Made by a program: the position numbers and the translations under genes | Notes under the pieces: generated by a model | Seen by the model: only the letters and a program-made list of their open reading frames with translations | Told to the model about the DNA's origin: nothing | Databases searched by the model: none | Shown here: positions 1-6,777 of the stretch, in pieces | Layout: each line of letters opens with the position of its first letter | Position numbering within the stretch: the stretch's first letter is position 1 | Source: Candidatus Omnitrophota bacterium | GTDB lineage: Bacteria > Omnitrophota > Gorgyraeia > 1-14-0-20-64-10 | Direction: 5' to 3' | Length of the DNA stretch: 7,426 nucleotides | NCBI GenBank assembly: GCA_023248095.1 | Contig: JAHFFF010000083.1 | Coordinates: 1 to 7,426 of the forward strand

Positions 1-959
1 CAGGCGGCATGGAGTGCTTCCTCTCTCTGTTTGGGCAAGGTAAAGATGAAACGTGTGCCTTGCAGAGGAACGCTTTCCGCCCATATCTTCCCCCCGTGAA
101 GTTCGACGATCCCCTTGCAGATGGCCAGCCCCAGCCCCGTTCCCCTCTCTCCGGGCATTTGGAGGCGCACCAGCTGCTCGAACTTCTGGAAAAGCCGGTT
201 CAGCTGACTCGGATCGATCCCCGGGCCCGTGTCTGCAACACTGCAGGAAACCACCTTGGAACCGTCCTCGATGGAGACCTCGATGAAACCGCTGTGAGTA
301 AATTTCAAGGCATTGGAAATCAGGTTCGTGAAAACCTGGGCCACCTTATCCCGATCTGCGCAGACGAGAACCCTCCGGTTCGGGAGCCTGGTCTTCAAAC
401 TCAACCCCCTCTCCTGGACACGGCTCAAGAAGGCCTGGGCAACTTCCTTTGTCAGCCCTGCGATGTCGAACTCTGCTCGCTCGAGCGGAAGCTTCCCAGC
501 CTCGATCCTAGAGAGGTCCAAAAGATCCTCGATCAGGCGGCCCAGGCGATCGATGTTCCTCAGGGTGACAGAGAGGGTTTCCCTCTGCTCGTTGGCGAGC
601 TCTCCACAGATTCCCTCCAGAACCTGCGAGATCCCTTCCCGGATGATCGCCATCGGAGTGCGCAATTCATGGCTCACGTGGGCCACAAACTCATCCTTTA
701 ATCTCGCCAACTCGCGGAGTTTCCGGTTGGCCTCCGCAAGCTCTGCCGTGCGCTTCTGAACCAACCGCTCCACCTCGACCTCGCGCCGAAGGCCTACCAA
801 GAAATAGGCCGCCATGAAAGCACCTACGGAGATCCCCAGCGCGATCAAGCTCCAGGAATCCCATCCCCGCCGGGCAGCAAGCCATGCAGGCGCCGAGAGT
901 CCAATCCCTACAGCGGACGCCAGAAAAATCCCTATCCAGAAATGCAGCCGCTCTTTCAT
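1..959 (-). CDS. Membrane-bound sensor histidine kinase (3' end beyond the window)
   Basis: The reverse strand is open from an ATG at 959 to the window edge (319 complete codons, no stop), so the gene is partial at its C-terminus. Two hydrophobic segments (about residues 8-28 and 36-57) are separated by only about seven residues. A charged coiled coil follows (about 59-90). The HisKA domain has the H-box FVAHVSHELRTP with phospho-acceptor His97, and LLDLSRIEAGKL near 146-157. The HATPase domain has N-box residues N212/N216 (TNLISNALKFT), G1 VADTGPGID (241-249), F-box LFQKFEQL (256-263) and G2 GERGTGLGLAI (270-280). All catalytic boxes are intact, so it should autophosphorylate at the inner membrane. 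An AGGA ribosome-binding site lies five bases before the ATG, and the gene starts 22 nt after the pilin stop, consistent with the same operon. The partner could be either receiver upstream (inference). Its input is unknown because there is no periplasmic domain. Confidence 0.93.
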   Translation of the reverse strand, partial: MKERLHFWIGIFLASAVGIGLSAPAWLAARRGWDSWSLIALGISVGAFMAAYFLVGLRREVEVERLVQKRTAELAEANRKLRELARLKDEFVAHVSHELRTPMAIIREGISQVLEGICGELANEQRETLSVTLRNIDRLGRLIEDLLDLSRIEAGKLPLERAEFDIAGLTKEVAQAFLSRVQERGLSLKTRLPNRRVLVCADRDKVAQVFTNLISNALKFTHSGFIEVSIEDGSKVVSCSVADTGPGIDPSQLNRLFQKFEQLVRLQMPGERGTGLGLAICKGIVELHGGKIWAESVPLQGTRFIFTLPKQREEALHAA

Positions 960-981
960 CTGTTTCCTAACCGGACTTCCC

Positions 982-1443
982 TTAGAAACCTCCGGTACCG
1001 CTGGTGCCGTTGGAGACATAGATGTCGTCGTCCGCGGTGGTGATTTCTCCGGTCGTCGTGTTGAAGGTAACATCGGACGTGTTGTCCGGGCCCACTGACC
1101 AGATGGCGTAATACTTCCCATTGGCCGTCTTACTGTACTGGTACTGGGCGCGGGGGGTGGTAGTGCTGAATGGGTCGGTGAGGGCCGTGCTGATCAGCGT
1201 TGGAGTAGCCCCCGTCAGCGCCGACTCCCAAGCAGTAGCACTCGTATCGGGGTAGGCCTTGCTGTGGTGGATGTAATAGGATTCCACCCCGGCCTGCAGG
1301 GCACGCAGCTCCGCGGCCGCCTTGGCGGTATTCCCCTCGTCGATCATCCCCCTCAAGCGGGGCAAGGCGATCCCCACCAAAATCGCAATCACCGAAATCA
1401 CAATGATCAACTCCACCAACGTGAATCCCTTCCGTCTCTTCAT
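982..1443 (-). CDS. gspG: GspG-type major pseudopilin (type II secretion / type IV pilin-like)
   Basis: This 153-aa protein is a class III prepilin. A short basic leader MKRRKG is followed by FTLVELIIVISVIAILVGIA. Prepilin peptidase should cut after Gly6, leaving N-terminal Phe7 with Glu11 as the conserved Glu5 of the mature pilin. The hydrophobic stretch 7-28 is the assembly helix, and an alpha-helical stem follows (36-60). The C-terminal part has GspG hallmarks: DPF (90-92), YQY (101-103), SVGPD (116-120) and a late acidic DDDI (138-141). This matches the GspG pattern of GPD followed by a DDI/ADI calcium loop, here with a longer Thr-rich insert than I would expect. Length is close to the usual 140-150 aa. 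Its ATG overlaps the TGA of the platform gene by four bases (ATGA), and a GGAGGG site lies five bases upstream. It probably forms the pseudopilus shaft built by the upstream ATPase and platform. A PilA-like role in a pilus cannot be excluded. Confidence 0.9.
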   Translation of the reverse strand: MKRRKGFTLVELIIVISVIAILVGIALPRLRGMIDEGNTAKAAAELRALQAGVESYYIHHSKAYPDTSATAWESALTGATPTLISTALTDPFSTTTPRAQYQYSKTANGKYYAIWSVGPDNTSDVTFNTTTGEITTADDDIYVSNGTSGTGGF

Positions 1444-2666
1444 CTGAGCCCTCCATGTTGAAGTACCTTGACCATGTCGAACATGGGCAAGAGCAACGAT
1501 GCCATAATCAATGCGATGATTCCCCCCATCCCGATCAGCAATACGGGCTCCAACACCGTGGTCAATTGCTTGAGAGCGAAGTTGACCCGGAGATCATAAA
1601 AGTCGGCCACCTTGTCCAGCATGACGTCCAACCGGCCAGATTCCTCGCCGGCCCGGATCATCTGAATCACGTCAGGACGAAACACCCTCCCCACGGAGAG
1701 TGTCGCAGCAATCCGTTCCCCTCTCTCTACAGCCGCTCGCACCCGGTTGAGCTCCTGGGCGAATACGGGATTCTCCGCCACACCACCCGCAATCTCCAGG
1801 GCGCTTAAGATCGGGATCCCGCTCGCCACCAGGGTTGCCAGACTTCGGGAAAAACGTGCAACCAGCGTCTGGTGGATGACCGCCCCTACAACCGGAAGCC
1901 TCAACAATCCGCTGTGAATCCGGTAATGGACCGCTGGCACTCGCGCTAGCGTTCCAAATCCGAGAAGACCAACTGCGCAGAGGAAACCAAAAAGCCACCA
2001 GCGAGTTCGCAGTGCATCCCCCACGGCCGAGACGAACCGCGTCGGGGCAGGAAGGACAATCCCCGCCTTGGAAAAGAGGGTTGCGAATTGCGGAACAACA
2101 AAGGCCACCACGAAGAGCACCAGGAGCAGACTGACCGAAAGAAGCAATGCCGGATAGGTCAGAGCCCCTTGCACGGTCCTGCGCAAGGACAGGTCCCGCT
2201 CTAAGAAACCAGAAAAACGGTTCAGCACCGTATCCAGTTTTCCCGATCCCTCTCCAACCGCCACCATGCGGGCCATGAGGGACGGAAAGATCTTCGGATG
2301 GCGGCTTAATGCCTCGGAAAACGGCTTCCCCCCCTCGACATCCCGGGTTACCTCTTGGAACGCCTCTTTGAAGGGGCCGGGGCCCAACTGTGAAGTCACG
2401 GAATTCAAGCAGGAGACCAGGGCGATCCCCGCCTCCACCAGATTGGCCAGCTGGACCACCGTCATAAGGAGCTGCTCTTCCGAAACCAGTCGACCGAAGC
2501 GGATATGGCCAAACCCCGGGGAAGCGGTCGACCCCTCCTCCATCCGGGTCACTAGGTATCCCATCTTGCGCAGCCGATCCGCCAGAGCAACCTTCGATTC
2601 GGCCTCCAGGACACCCTTCACAAAGCGGCCTGCCTCATCTCTGGCTTGATAGGTAAACGTAGGCAT
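1440..2666 (-). CDS. gspF: GspF/PilC-type inner-membrane platform protein
   Basis: This 408-aa polytopic protein has the family's usual length (about 400). The N-terminus MPTFTYQARDEAGRFVKG is the typical GspF/PilC opening. Two T2SSF repeats are visible, at about residues 65-190 and 268-392. Each carries the duplicated signature, MVAVGEGSGKLD (134-145) in the first and MIRAGEESGRLD (336-347) in the second. Three hydrophobic segments fit the known topology: about 171-192, 223-243 and 374-394. In the family this protein sits in the inner membrane, contacts the assembly ATPase and couples its motion to pilin extraction from the membrane. It starts five bases after the ATPase TAA stop and its TGA overlaps the pilin ATG, so the three assembly genes form a tight cassette. 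Whether it belongs to a secretion system or a pilus cannot be decided from sequence alone; PilC is the alternative name. Confidence 0.93.
   Translation of the reverse strand: MPTFTYQARDEAGRFVKGVLEAESKVALADRLRKMGYLVTRMEEGSTASPGFGHIRFGRLVSEEQLLMTVVQLANLVEAGIALVSCLNSVTSQLGPGPFKEAFQEVTRDVEGGKPFSEALSRHPKIFPSLMARMVAVGEGSGKLDTVLNRFSGFLERDLSLRRTVQGALTYPALLLSVSLLLVLFVVAFVVPQFATLFSKAGIVLPAPTRFVSAVGDALRTRWWLFGFLCAVGLLGFGTLARVPAVHYRIHSGLLRLPVVGAVIHQTLVARFSRSLATLVASGIPILSALEIAGGVAENPVFAQELNRVRAAVERGERIAATLSVGRVFRPDVIQMIRAGEESGRLDVMLDKVADFYDLRVNFALKQLTTVLEPVLLIGMGGIIALIMASLLLPMFDMVKVLQHGGLR
1449..1454 (-). promoter_or_regulatory. Strong ribosome binding site for the pseudopilin gene
   Basis: GGAGGG on the minus strand sits inside the last codons of the platform gene, five bases before the pilin ATG at 1443. 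A strong independent site fits the need for far more pilin subunits than platform protein from one transcript. That functional reading is inference. Confidence 0.7.
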
Positions 2667-2671
2667 CCCCT

Positions 2672-4354
2672 TTAGCTCTCCTGAGTCACCCGCAAGATCT
2701 CATCGAGGGTGGTGATTCCCGAAGCCGCCTTCAGGAGTCCTTCTCCTCGAAGGGGCCGCATCCCGCTCGCCCTCGCCTGCGCGTTGAGGGCCACCGCAGA
2801 GGCCTTTGCCAAGGTCAGGCGTTGAATGGCCTCATCCGGCACCATCAGTTCAAAGATCCCAATCCGACCGTGATAGCCGGTCTGCCCGCATTGCCGACAC
2901 CCCTTTCCTCGCATCCATTGCCCCTGCTGTGTGAATCCAAGCTTCTTGGCGGTCTCAGCCTGGGCTGGATCCGGGATCTTACAGTCGTCACAAAGGGTAC
3001 GGATCAATCGTTGCGCCAGCACTCCGATGACGCTGGAGGTCACCAAGAAGGGCTCCACCCCCATATCCAGCAAGCGGGTGATGGCAGTCGCCGCGTCGTT
3101 GGTATGCAAGGTGGCGAAGACCAAGTGGCCGGTCAAGGCCGACTGAATCGCAATCTCTGCCGTCTCCCGATCCCGGATCTCTCCGACCATGATCATGTCT
3201 GGGTCCTGGCGCAGGATGGAACGCAGCCCGGTCGCAAAGGTCAAGTTGACCGAAGGATTGACCGGGATCTGACGGATTCCGGCAAGCCTGTATTCCACGG
3301 GATCTTCCAAGGTAACGATGTTCCTCTCGGTCGCATTGAGCGTCGCCATCGAGGCATACAGGGTGGTGGTCTTGCCCGAACCGGTGGGCCCGGTCACCAG
3401 CAGGATGCCCCAGGTTTTCTTCAGAAGTTCCAGGTAGCGGGCCAATACCTCGGGAGACATCCCCAACCTTTCCAAGCGCAGCTGAAGGCCGCGATTATCC
3501 AACAGACGCAGGACAACGGTCTCGCCGTCGATCGCCGGCATCACCGAAACCCGAACGTCCAGCTCTTGTCCTTCCATGTTCACCCGGAAGCGCCCGTCTT
3601 GAGGCTTGCGGCGCTCAGCGATGTCGAGCGAGGCCAAGATCTTCGTCCGAGAGATGACCGCCGCCTCCAAATGCTTGGGAAGTGTGGTGAACTCCCGGAG
3701 GATTCCGTCCACTCGAAAGCGGACGCGGAGGAGATCTCTCCCCGGCTCCAGATGGATGTCGGAGGCTCGGTTGCGGATCCCGTCGGCCAAGAGCAGGTTC
3801 ACCAGGCGGACCACCGGCGCCTCGGAAACCAACCCCTGAAGCGTCTTCGCTTCCAGTGCCTTGCCCGGCTCCAATCGAACCTTCTCCTGCGTCAGGTCTG
3901 AAACCAGCTCATCCAATCGTCCCTTCGCGCCGTAATATTCCCCCAGCGCCTGGGTGATCTCTTCCTCGGTGGTCACCACCGGCTCGATGGTCTTGCCGGT
4001 CTTCAGACGAAGCTCGTCCAAAGCGGTGAGGTTGAGGGGATCGGCGATTGCCACTGTCAGGGTGTCGCCGACCTTGAAGAGCGGAAGGACATGATGTTTA
4101 CGGGCCAAGGGCTCCGGGACAAGCTCCAGAACCTTGGAGTCGATGAGATAAGACCTTAACTCCACCCGCGGGATCTGAAGCTCGCGGCTCAGCCACTGAG
4201 CCAGCGCCGCAGGGTCCACAAACTTCAGGCGGACTGCCGTCTGACGCACCGTCTGGCCCAGCCGGACCGCCTCCTCCCTGGCCCGGGCCAGCTGTTCTGC
4301 GGTCAGCAGACCCTCATCGACTAGCTTTTCATCCGGTTGCTTGGTTGTCTTCAC
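2672..4354 (-). CDS. gspE: GspE/PilB-type assembly ATPase
   Basis: This 560-aa cytoplasmic hexameric ATPase would power pseudopilus or pilus assembly. The N-terminus (about 1-145) is an MshEN/GspE_N-like region with LVDEGLLTAEQL and a single RLG. The ATPase core shows Asp-box ASDIHLEP (197-204) and RFRVDG (212-217), RRKPQDGRF (248-256), Walker A GPTGSGKT (322-329, Lys328), Walker B DMIMVGEIRD (386-395, Glu392) and His-box LTGHLVFATLHTND (407-420). A zinc-binding tetracysteine follows: C455-x2-C458 and C486-x2-C489, which is typical of GspE/PilB and normally absent from the retraction ATPase PilT. All catalytic residues are present. The start codon is GTG at 4354, whose last bases overlap the TGA of the receiver upstream (GTGA), implying translational coupling. 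Length is closer to PilB (about 560) than to classical GspE (about 500), while the neighbouring pilin looks GspG-like, so the system label is uncertain. Confidence 0.95.
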   Translation of the reverse strand: MKTTKQPDEKLVDEGLLTAEQLARAREEAVRLGQTVRQTAVRLKFVDPAALAQWLSRELQIPRVELRSYLIDSKVLELVPEPLARKHHVLPLFKVGDTLTVAIADPLNLTALDELRLKTGKTIEPVVTTEEEITQALGEYYGAKGRLDELVSDLTQEKVRLEPGKALEAKTLQGLVSEAPVVRLVNLLLADGIRNRASDIHLEPGRDLLRVRFRVDGILREFTTLPKHLEAAVISRTKILASLDIAERRKPQDGRFRVNMEGQELDVRVSVMPAIDGETVVLRLLDNRGLQLRLERLGMSPEVLARYLELLKKTWGILLVTGPTGSGKTTTLYASMATLNATERNIVTLEDPVEYRLAGIRQIPVNPSVNLTFATGLRSILRQDPDMIMVGEIRDRETAEIAIQSALTGHLVFATLHTNDAATAITRLLDMGVEPFLVTSSVIGVLAQRLIRTLCDDCKIPDPAQAETAKKLGFTQQGQWMRGKGCRQCGQTGYHGRIGIFELMVPDEAIQRLTLAKASAVALNAQARASGMRPLRGEGLLKAASGITTLDEILRVTQES

Positions 4355-4749
4355 GTTAGAAGTCCCCGAATCGCCGCAATCAGATCCTTCGGATCGTACG
4401 GTTTTCCCATCACGGCATACTTGCCCTCCAGTCGAACCCCATGTTTTTGCGCCGCAATGAGATCAATGCTTTGCCGGGTCATTGGACCGCTCGCTGCCAC
4501 AGCGGTTAAGAACAGCACGGGGATCGAATCCGTGGAAGGATCCTCCCGAAGGATCTTGTAGATCTCAATGCCGTCCTTCCCTGGAAGCTTCAGATCCAGC
4601 ACAATCAAATCCGGCTTCATCTCTTTGGCCTTCTGGATCCCCAAGTCAGCGTCTGCTGCCTCAATCACCTGGAACTGATGGGCCGCCAGGCGCCTGGCCA
4701 ACAAGGTGCGCGCATCCGGTTCATCCTCAATCAGCAAGATCTTCTCCAT
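4351..4749 (-). CDS. Stand-alone response-regulator receiver with atypical beta4-beta5 region (REC2)
   Basis: This single-domain receiver has 132 aa and no output domain. The acidic pocket is E8-D9 in LLIEDEP, the phospho-acceptor is Asp52 in LIVLDLKLPGKDG, the switch residue is Thr82 and the conserved lysine is Lys116 in GKPYDPKDL. About 33 residues separate Thr82 from Lys116, against about 21 in CheY, so the alpha4 region is enlarged and the usual GADDYLxKPF motif is replaced by GKYAVMGKPY. I chose the ATG at 4749 because it begins the canonical MEKILLIEDEP. An in-frame ATG at 4872 would add 41 residues encoded inside the kinase gene that resemble no receiver. It starts two bases after the kinase stop and its TGA overlaps the GTG of the ATPase gene. 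Likely role: phospho-acceptor of the adjacent GAF kinase, acting by protein contact, plausibly on the motor (inference). Confidence 0.9.
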   Translation of the reverse strand: MEKILLIEDEPDARTLLARRLAAHQFQVIEAADADLGIQKAKEMKPDLIVLDLKLPGKDGIEIYKILREDPSTDSIPVLFLTAVAASGPMTRQSIDLIAAQKHGVRLEGKYAVMGKPYDPKDLIAAIRGLLT

Positions 4750-4751
4750 CT

Positions 4752-6386
4752 CTACAATTTGCTCCCATCGGGTGAGACATCCGCCACTTCTGATGTTTCT
4801 GAATGAGCTCTTCTCTTGGCCAAGCCTAAAACACCTGGCAGGGTGGTCTCTTCCCGAGGGACAAAGGCCCATCCCCAGCCCGCCTCGGAGAGACGCACAT
4901 ACTGCGGATGGGCACCCAGAATCTCCGAGAGCCTCTTGCGCATGGCGGGGAAACCCTCTGCATCCAGAACGGATAGGATGACAATCCCGCCGGTTGGGTT
5001 TTCCAGTACGCGATCCTCACGGGAAACTTGCTTGCTGAGGAAATCGATGGCCTTGCCCACCGCCAGGGTCTTGTGCGGCCTCGGTTCGAAGAGCTGAACC
5101 GCGAGGATTCGCCCCTCGCGGGCCGCTTGTTCCCGCATCACCCGAAACTCTTCGGTCAGGGCAAACGTCGGATTATACAAAGGAAGGCTGACAATAAAGG
5201 TGGCCCCTTTCCCCTGCTGCGATTCCACCCGCACCGTCCCCCCATGCAGGTGGACGACCTCCCGAACGATGGCCAAGCCCAATCCGGTTCCACGGGTGTT
5301 GAGGCTGGCCGGAACCCGCAGTTGAGAGAATTTTTCGAAGAGGCGCCTCCGTTCTTTGGGGGCAATCCCGATCCCGGAATCGGACACCGCCAACTCAGCA
5401 CAGCGCCCCTTGGCGGCCAGCCTCACGGTGATGGATCCATCCGATGGAGTGAACTTGACCGCATTGGTGAGCAGATTCTCCAGCACCTGGGTCAAGCGGG
5501 ATCGGTCCCCGTACACCGCCGGGACGGAACTCGCTTCAAGGCTCAAGCGCCGCGGAAGCACCAGCAGTTGATACCGGCTCCGGACATCCTGCACCACCTC
5601 CGCCAAATCCATCGGCTCTCGATGCAGCAACAACCGGCCCGCCTCGATTCGTGAGAGGTCCAACAGTTCGGTCACAAGCCTAAGCATCCGTTCCGATTGA
5701 GCCCTGATCATCTGCGCCAGCTGCTCCTGATCGGGGCTGAGCCTTCCAGCAAATCCATCGATAAGCTGCTGGGCCGCTTCCGTGATGAGCGTTAGGGGGG
5801 TTCTGACCTCGTGACTCACTTGGGCCACAGTCTCGGAGGTCACCTTGGCCTGCTGCCTCAGACGTTGGGTGATGGCCTGCGCCTCATGCACAAGGGCCGC
5901 CTGGGAAATCACGCAGGCCAGCCGATCCAGGAACCGTTTGGCTTCCGCGCTGTTCACCCAGCGGAATCTGCGAGAGGGAGAAAAGCTGGAGAGATTGATG
6001 ACACCCACCGTCCGGCCCTCCACAACCAAAGGGACGCAGCAGATGGCCTTCACTTCTTGGAATCGACGGCCTTGGCTGTTCCGGGGAATGAACCTGGGCT
6101 CCCTGCTGGCGTCTATGGAACAAAAGGCCTTTTGGGATCGAGCCACCCATCCGCAGAGCCCTTCCCCAACCCTGAATCGCAACCCGCTTCCCTGCGGCTT
6201 CACTCGAGCCCCGTGGGCCCAGCGGACCACCAGTTGATCCGTGTCGCTGTCGAGCACCATAATGGAACAGCGATCGGCCTTGGTCAGATCAAGCAGGGCC
6301 TGGCAGCATCCCTCCATCAGAGGTTCCAGGTCCAGCTGACCCTCCAGCTTCTGCAGCCATTGATCGAATGATCTTTTAGCCAACAT
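4752..6386 (-). CDS. Soluble GAF-domain histidine kinase with C-terminal degenerate GGDEF-like domain
   Basis: This 544-aa kinase has no transmembrane segment and is presumably cytoplasmic. A GAF domain spans about 20-165 (RVGEGLCGWVA at 72-82, CCVPLVVEGRTVGVINL at 116-132). The HisKA domain has H-box AQVSHEVRTPLTLI with phospho-acceptor His192 and LLDLSRIEAGRL (241-252). The HATPase domain (about 290-402) has N-box N304/N308 (LENLLTNAVKFT), G1 VSDSGIGIAP (334-343), F-box LFEKFSQL (349-356) and G2 NTRGTGLGLAI (363-373). All boxes are intact. Residues about 411-510 extend past the usual kinase end with a predicted alpha/beta pattern resembling GGDEF domains (EEFRVMREQAAREGRILAVQL, then VSREDRVL), but without GGDEF residues. 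A Ser/Asp-rich tail ends the protein. Its ATG overlaps the end of the upstream receiver gene by 11 bases, and it stops two bases before the next receiver, so it is most likely the shared kinase for both. The ATG at 6386 has only a weak ribosome site, consistent with coupling. Confidence 0.92.
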   Translation of the reverse strand: MLAKRSFDQWLQKLEGQLDLEPLMEGCCQALLDLTKADRCSIMVLDSDTDQLVVRWAHGARVKPQGSGLRFRVGEGLCGWVARSQKAFCSIDASREPRFIPRNSQGRRFQEVKAICCVPLVVEGRTVGVINLSSFSPSRRFRWVNSAEAKRFLDRLACVISQAALVHEAQAITQRLRQQAKVTSETVAQVSHEVRTPLTLITEAAQQLIDGFAGRLSPDQEQLAQMIRAQSERMLRLVTELLDLSRIEAGRLLLHREPMDLAEVVQDVRSRYQLLVLPRRLSLEASSVPAVYGDRSRLTQVLENLLTNAVKFTPSDGSITVRLAAKGRCAELAVSDSGIGIAPKERRRLFEKFSQLRVPASLNTRGTGLGLAIVREVVHLHGGTVRVESQQGKGATFIVSLPLYNPTFALTEEFRVMREQAAREGRILAVQLFEPRPHKTLAVGKAIDFLSKQVSREDRVLENPTGGIVILSVLDAEGFPAMRKRLSEILGAHPQYVRLSEAGWGWAFVPREETTLPGVLGLAKRRAHSETSEVADVSPDGSKL

Positions 6387-6756
6387 GCATGAGCTCTTGG
6401 ATCTTCATCAGCAACGCCTTCGCCTCGAACGGCTTTGTCAGATAGGCATCGGCCCCACACTCCGTCGCCAGGGTGACATCCTCCACCTGCGCCCGAGCGG
6501 TGAAGATGAGGATCGGAATCGCCCGGGTCCTCTCATCGAACTTCAACAATCGGCACACCTTGTATCCATCCAGCTTGGGCAGCATCAAATCCAGGACAAT
6601 CAAATCCGGCTTGGACTGCTTGACATGATCCAACGCTTGCTGGCCGTCGTAGGCCACCTCCACCTGGTAACCCGCCGCCTGAAGCCGCAAGGAAACCAAT
6701 TGGACCAAATCCGGCTCATCGTCCACCAATAAAATGCGAAGCTTCCGATCCTCCAT
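6376..6756 (-). CDS. Stand-alone response-regulator receiver, CheY/PilH-like (REC1)
   Basis: This 126-aa single receiver domain is fully canonical: acidic pocket D12-D13 in LLVDDEPD, phospho-acceptor Asp56 in LIVLDLMLPKLDG, switch Thr86 in LIFTAR, and Lys108 in GADAYLTKPF. There is no DNA-binding or enzymatic output, so it should act as a phosphate shuttle or through protein-protein contact. The ATG at 6756 is preceded by a near-perfect AGGAGG five bases upstream. The gene starts 21 nt after the HTH gene and its TAA lies 11 bases inside the kinase gene, pointing to coupled synthesis with that kinase. Compared with REC2 it has the normal length between Thr and Lys, so the two receivers have probably diverged to different partners (inference). 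Confidence 0.93.
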   Translation of the reverse strand: MEDRKLRILLVDDEPDLVQLVSLRLQAAGYQVEVAYDGQQALDHVKQSKPDLIVLDLMLPKLDGYKVCRLLKFDERTRAIPILIFTARAQVEDVTLATECGADAYLTKPFEAKALLMKIQELMHVG

Positions 6757-6761
6757 AGGAA

Positions 6762-6767
6762 CCTCCT
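6762..6767 (-). promoter_or_regulatory. Strong ribosome binding site for REC1
   Basis: AGGAGG on the minus strand lies in the 21-nt gap after the HTH gene, five bases before the ATG at 6756. It is the best Shine-Dalgarno in the operon and fixes the receiver start. Confidence 0.8.
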
Positions 6768-6777
6768 ACCCTCCGCT

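Noticed and set aside
9..701. 230-codon plus-strand open frame at the window start
   Set aside because: It is antisense to the histidine kinase, whose H, N, G1, F and G2 boxes are all readable on the minus strand.
2822..3901. 359-codon plus-strand open frame
   Set aside because: It lies entirely antisense to the well-supported ATPase gene, whose motifs are intact. The translation is low complexity (Gln/His/Arg/Gly-rich) with no recognisable domain, as expected for the opposite strand of a GC-rich gene.
4351..4872. Longer version of REC2 starting at 4872
   Set aside because: The extra 41 residues are encoded within the kinase gene in another frame and do not resemble a receiver. The ATG at 4749 gives the canonical MEKILLIEDEP start two bases after the kinase stop.
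5028..5654. 208-codon plus-strand open frame, and a similar one at 5811-6371
   Set aside because: Both are antisense to the GAF histidine kinase and show no family features.
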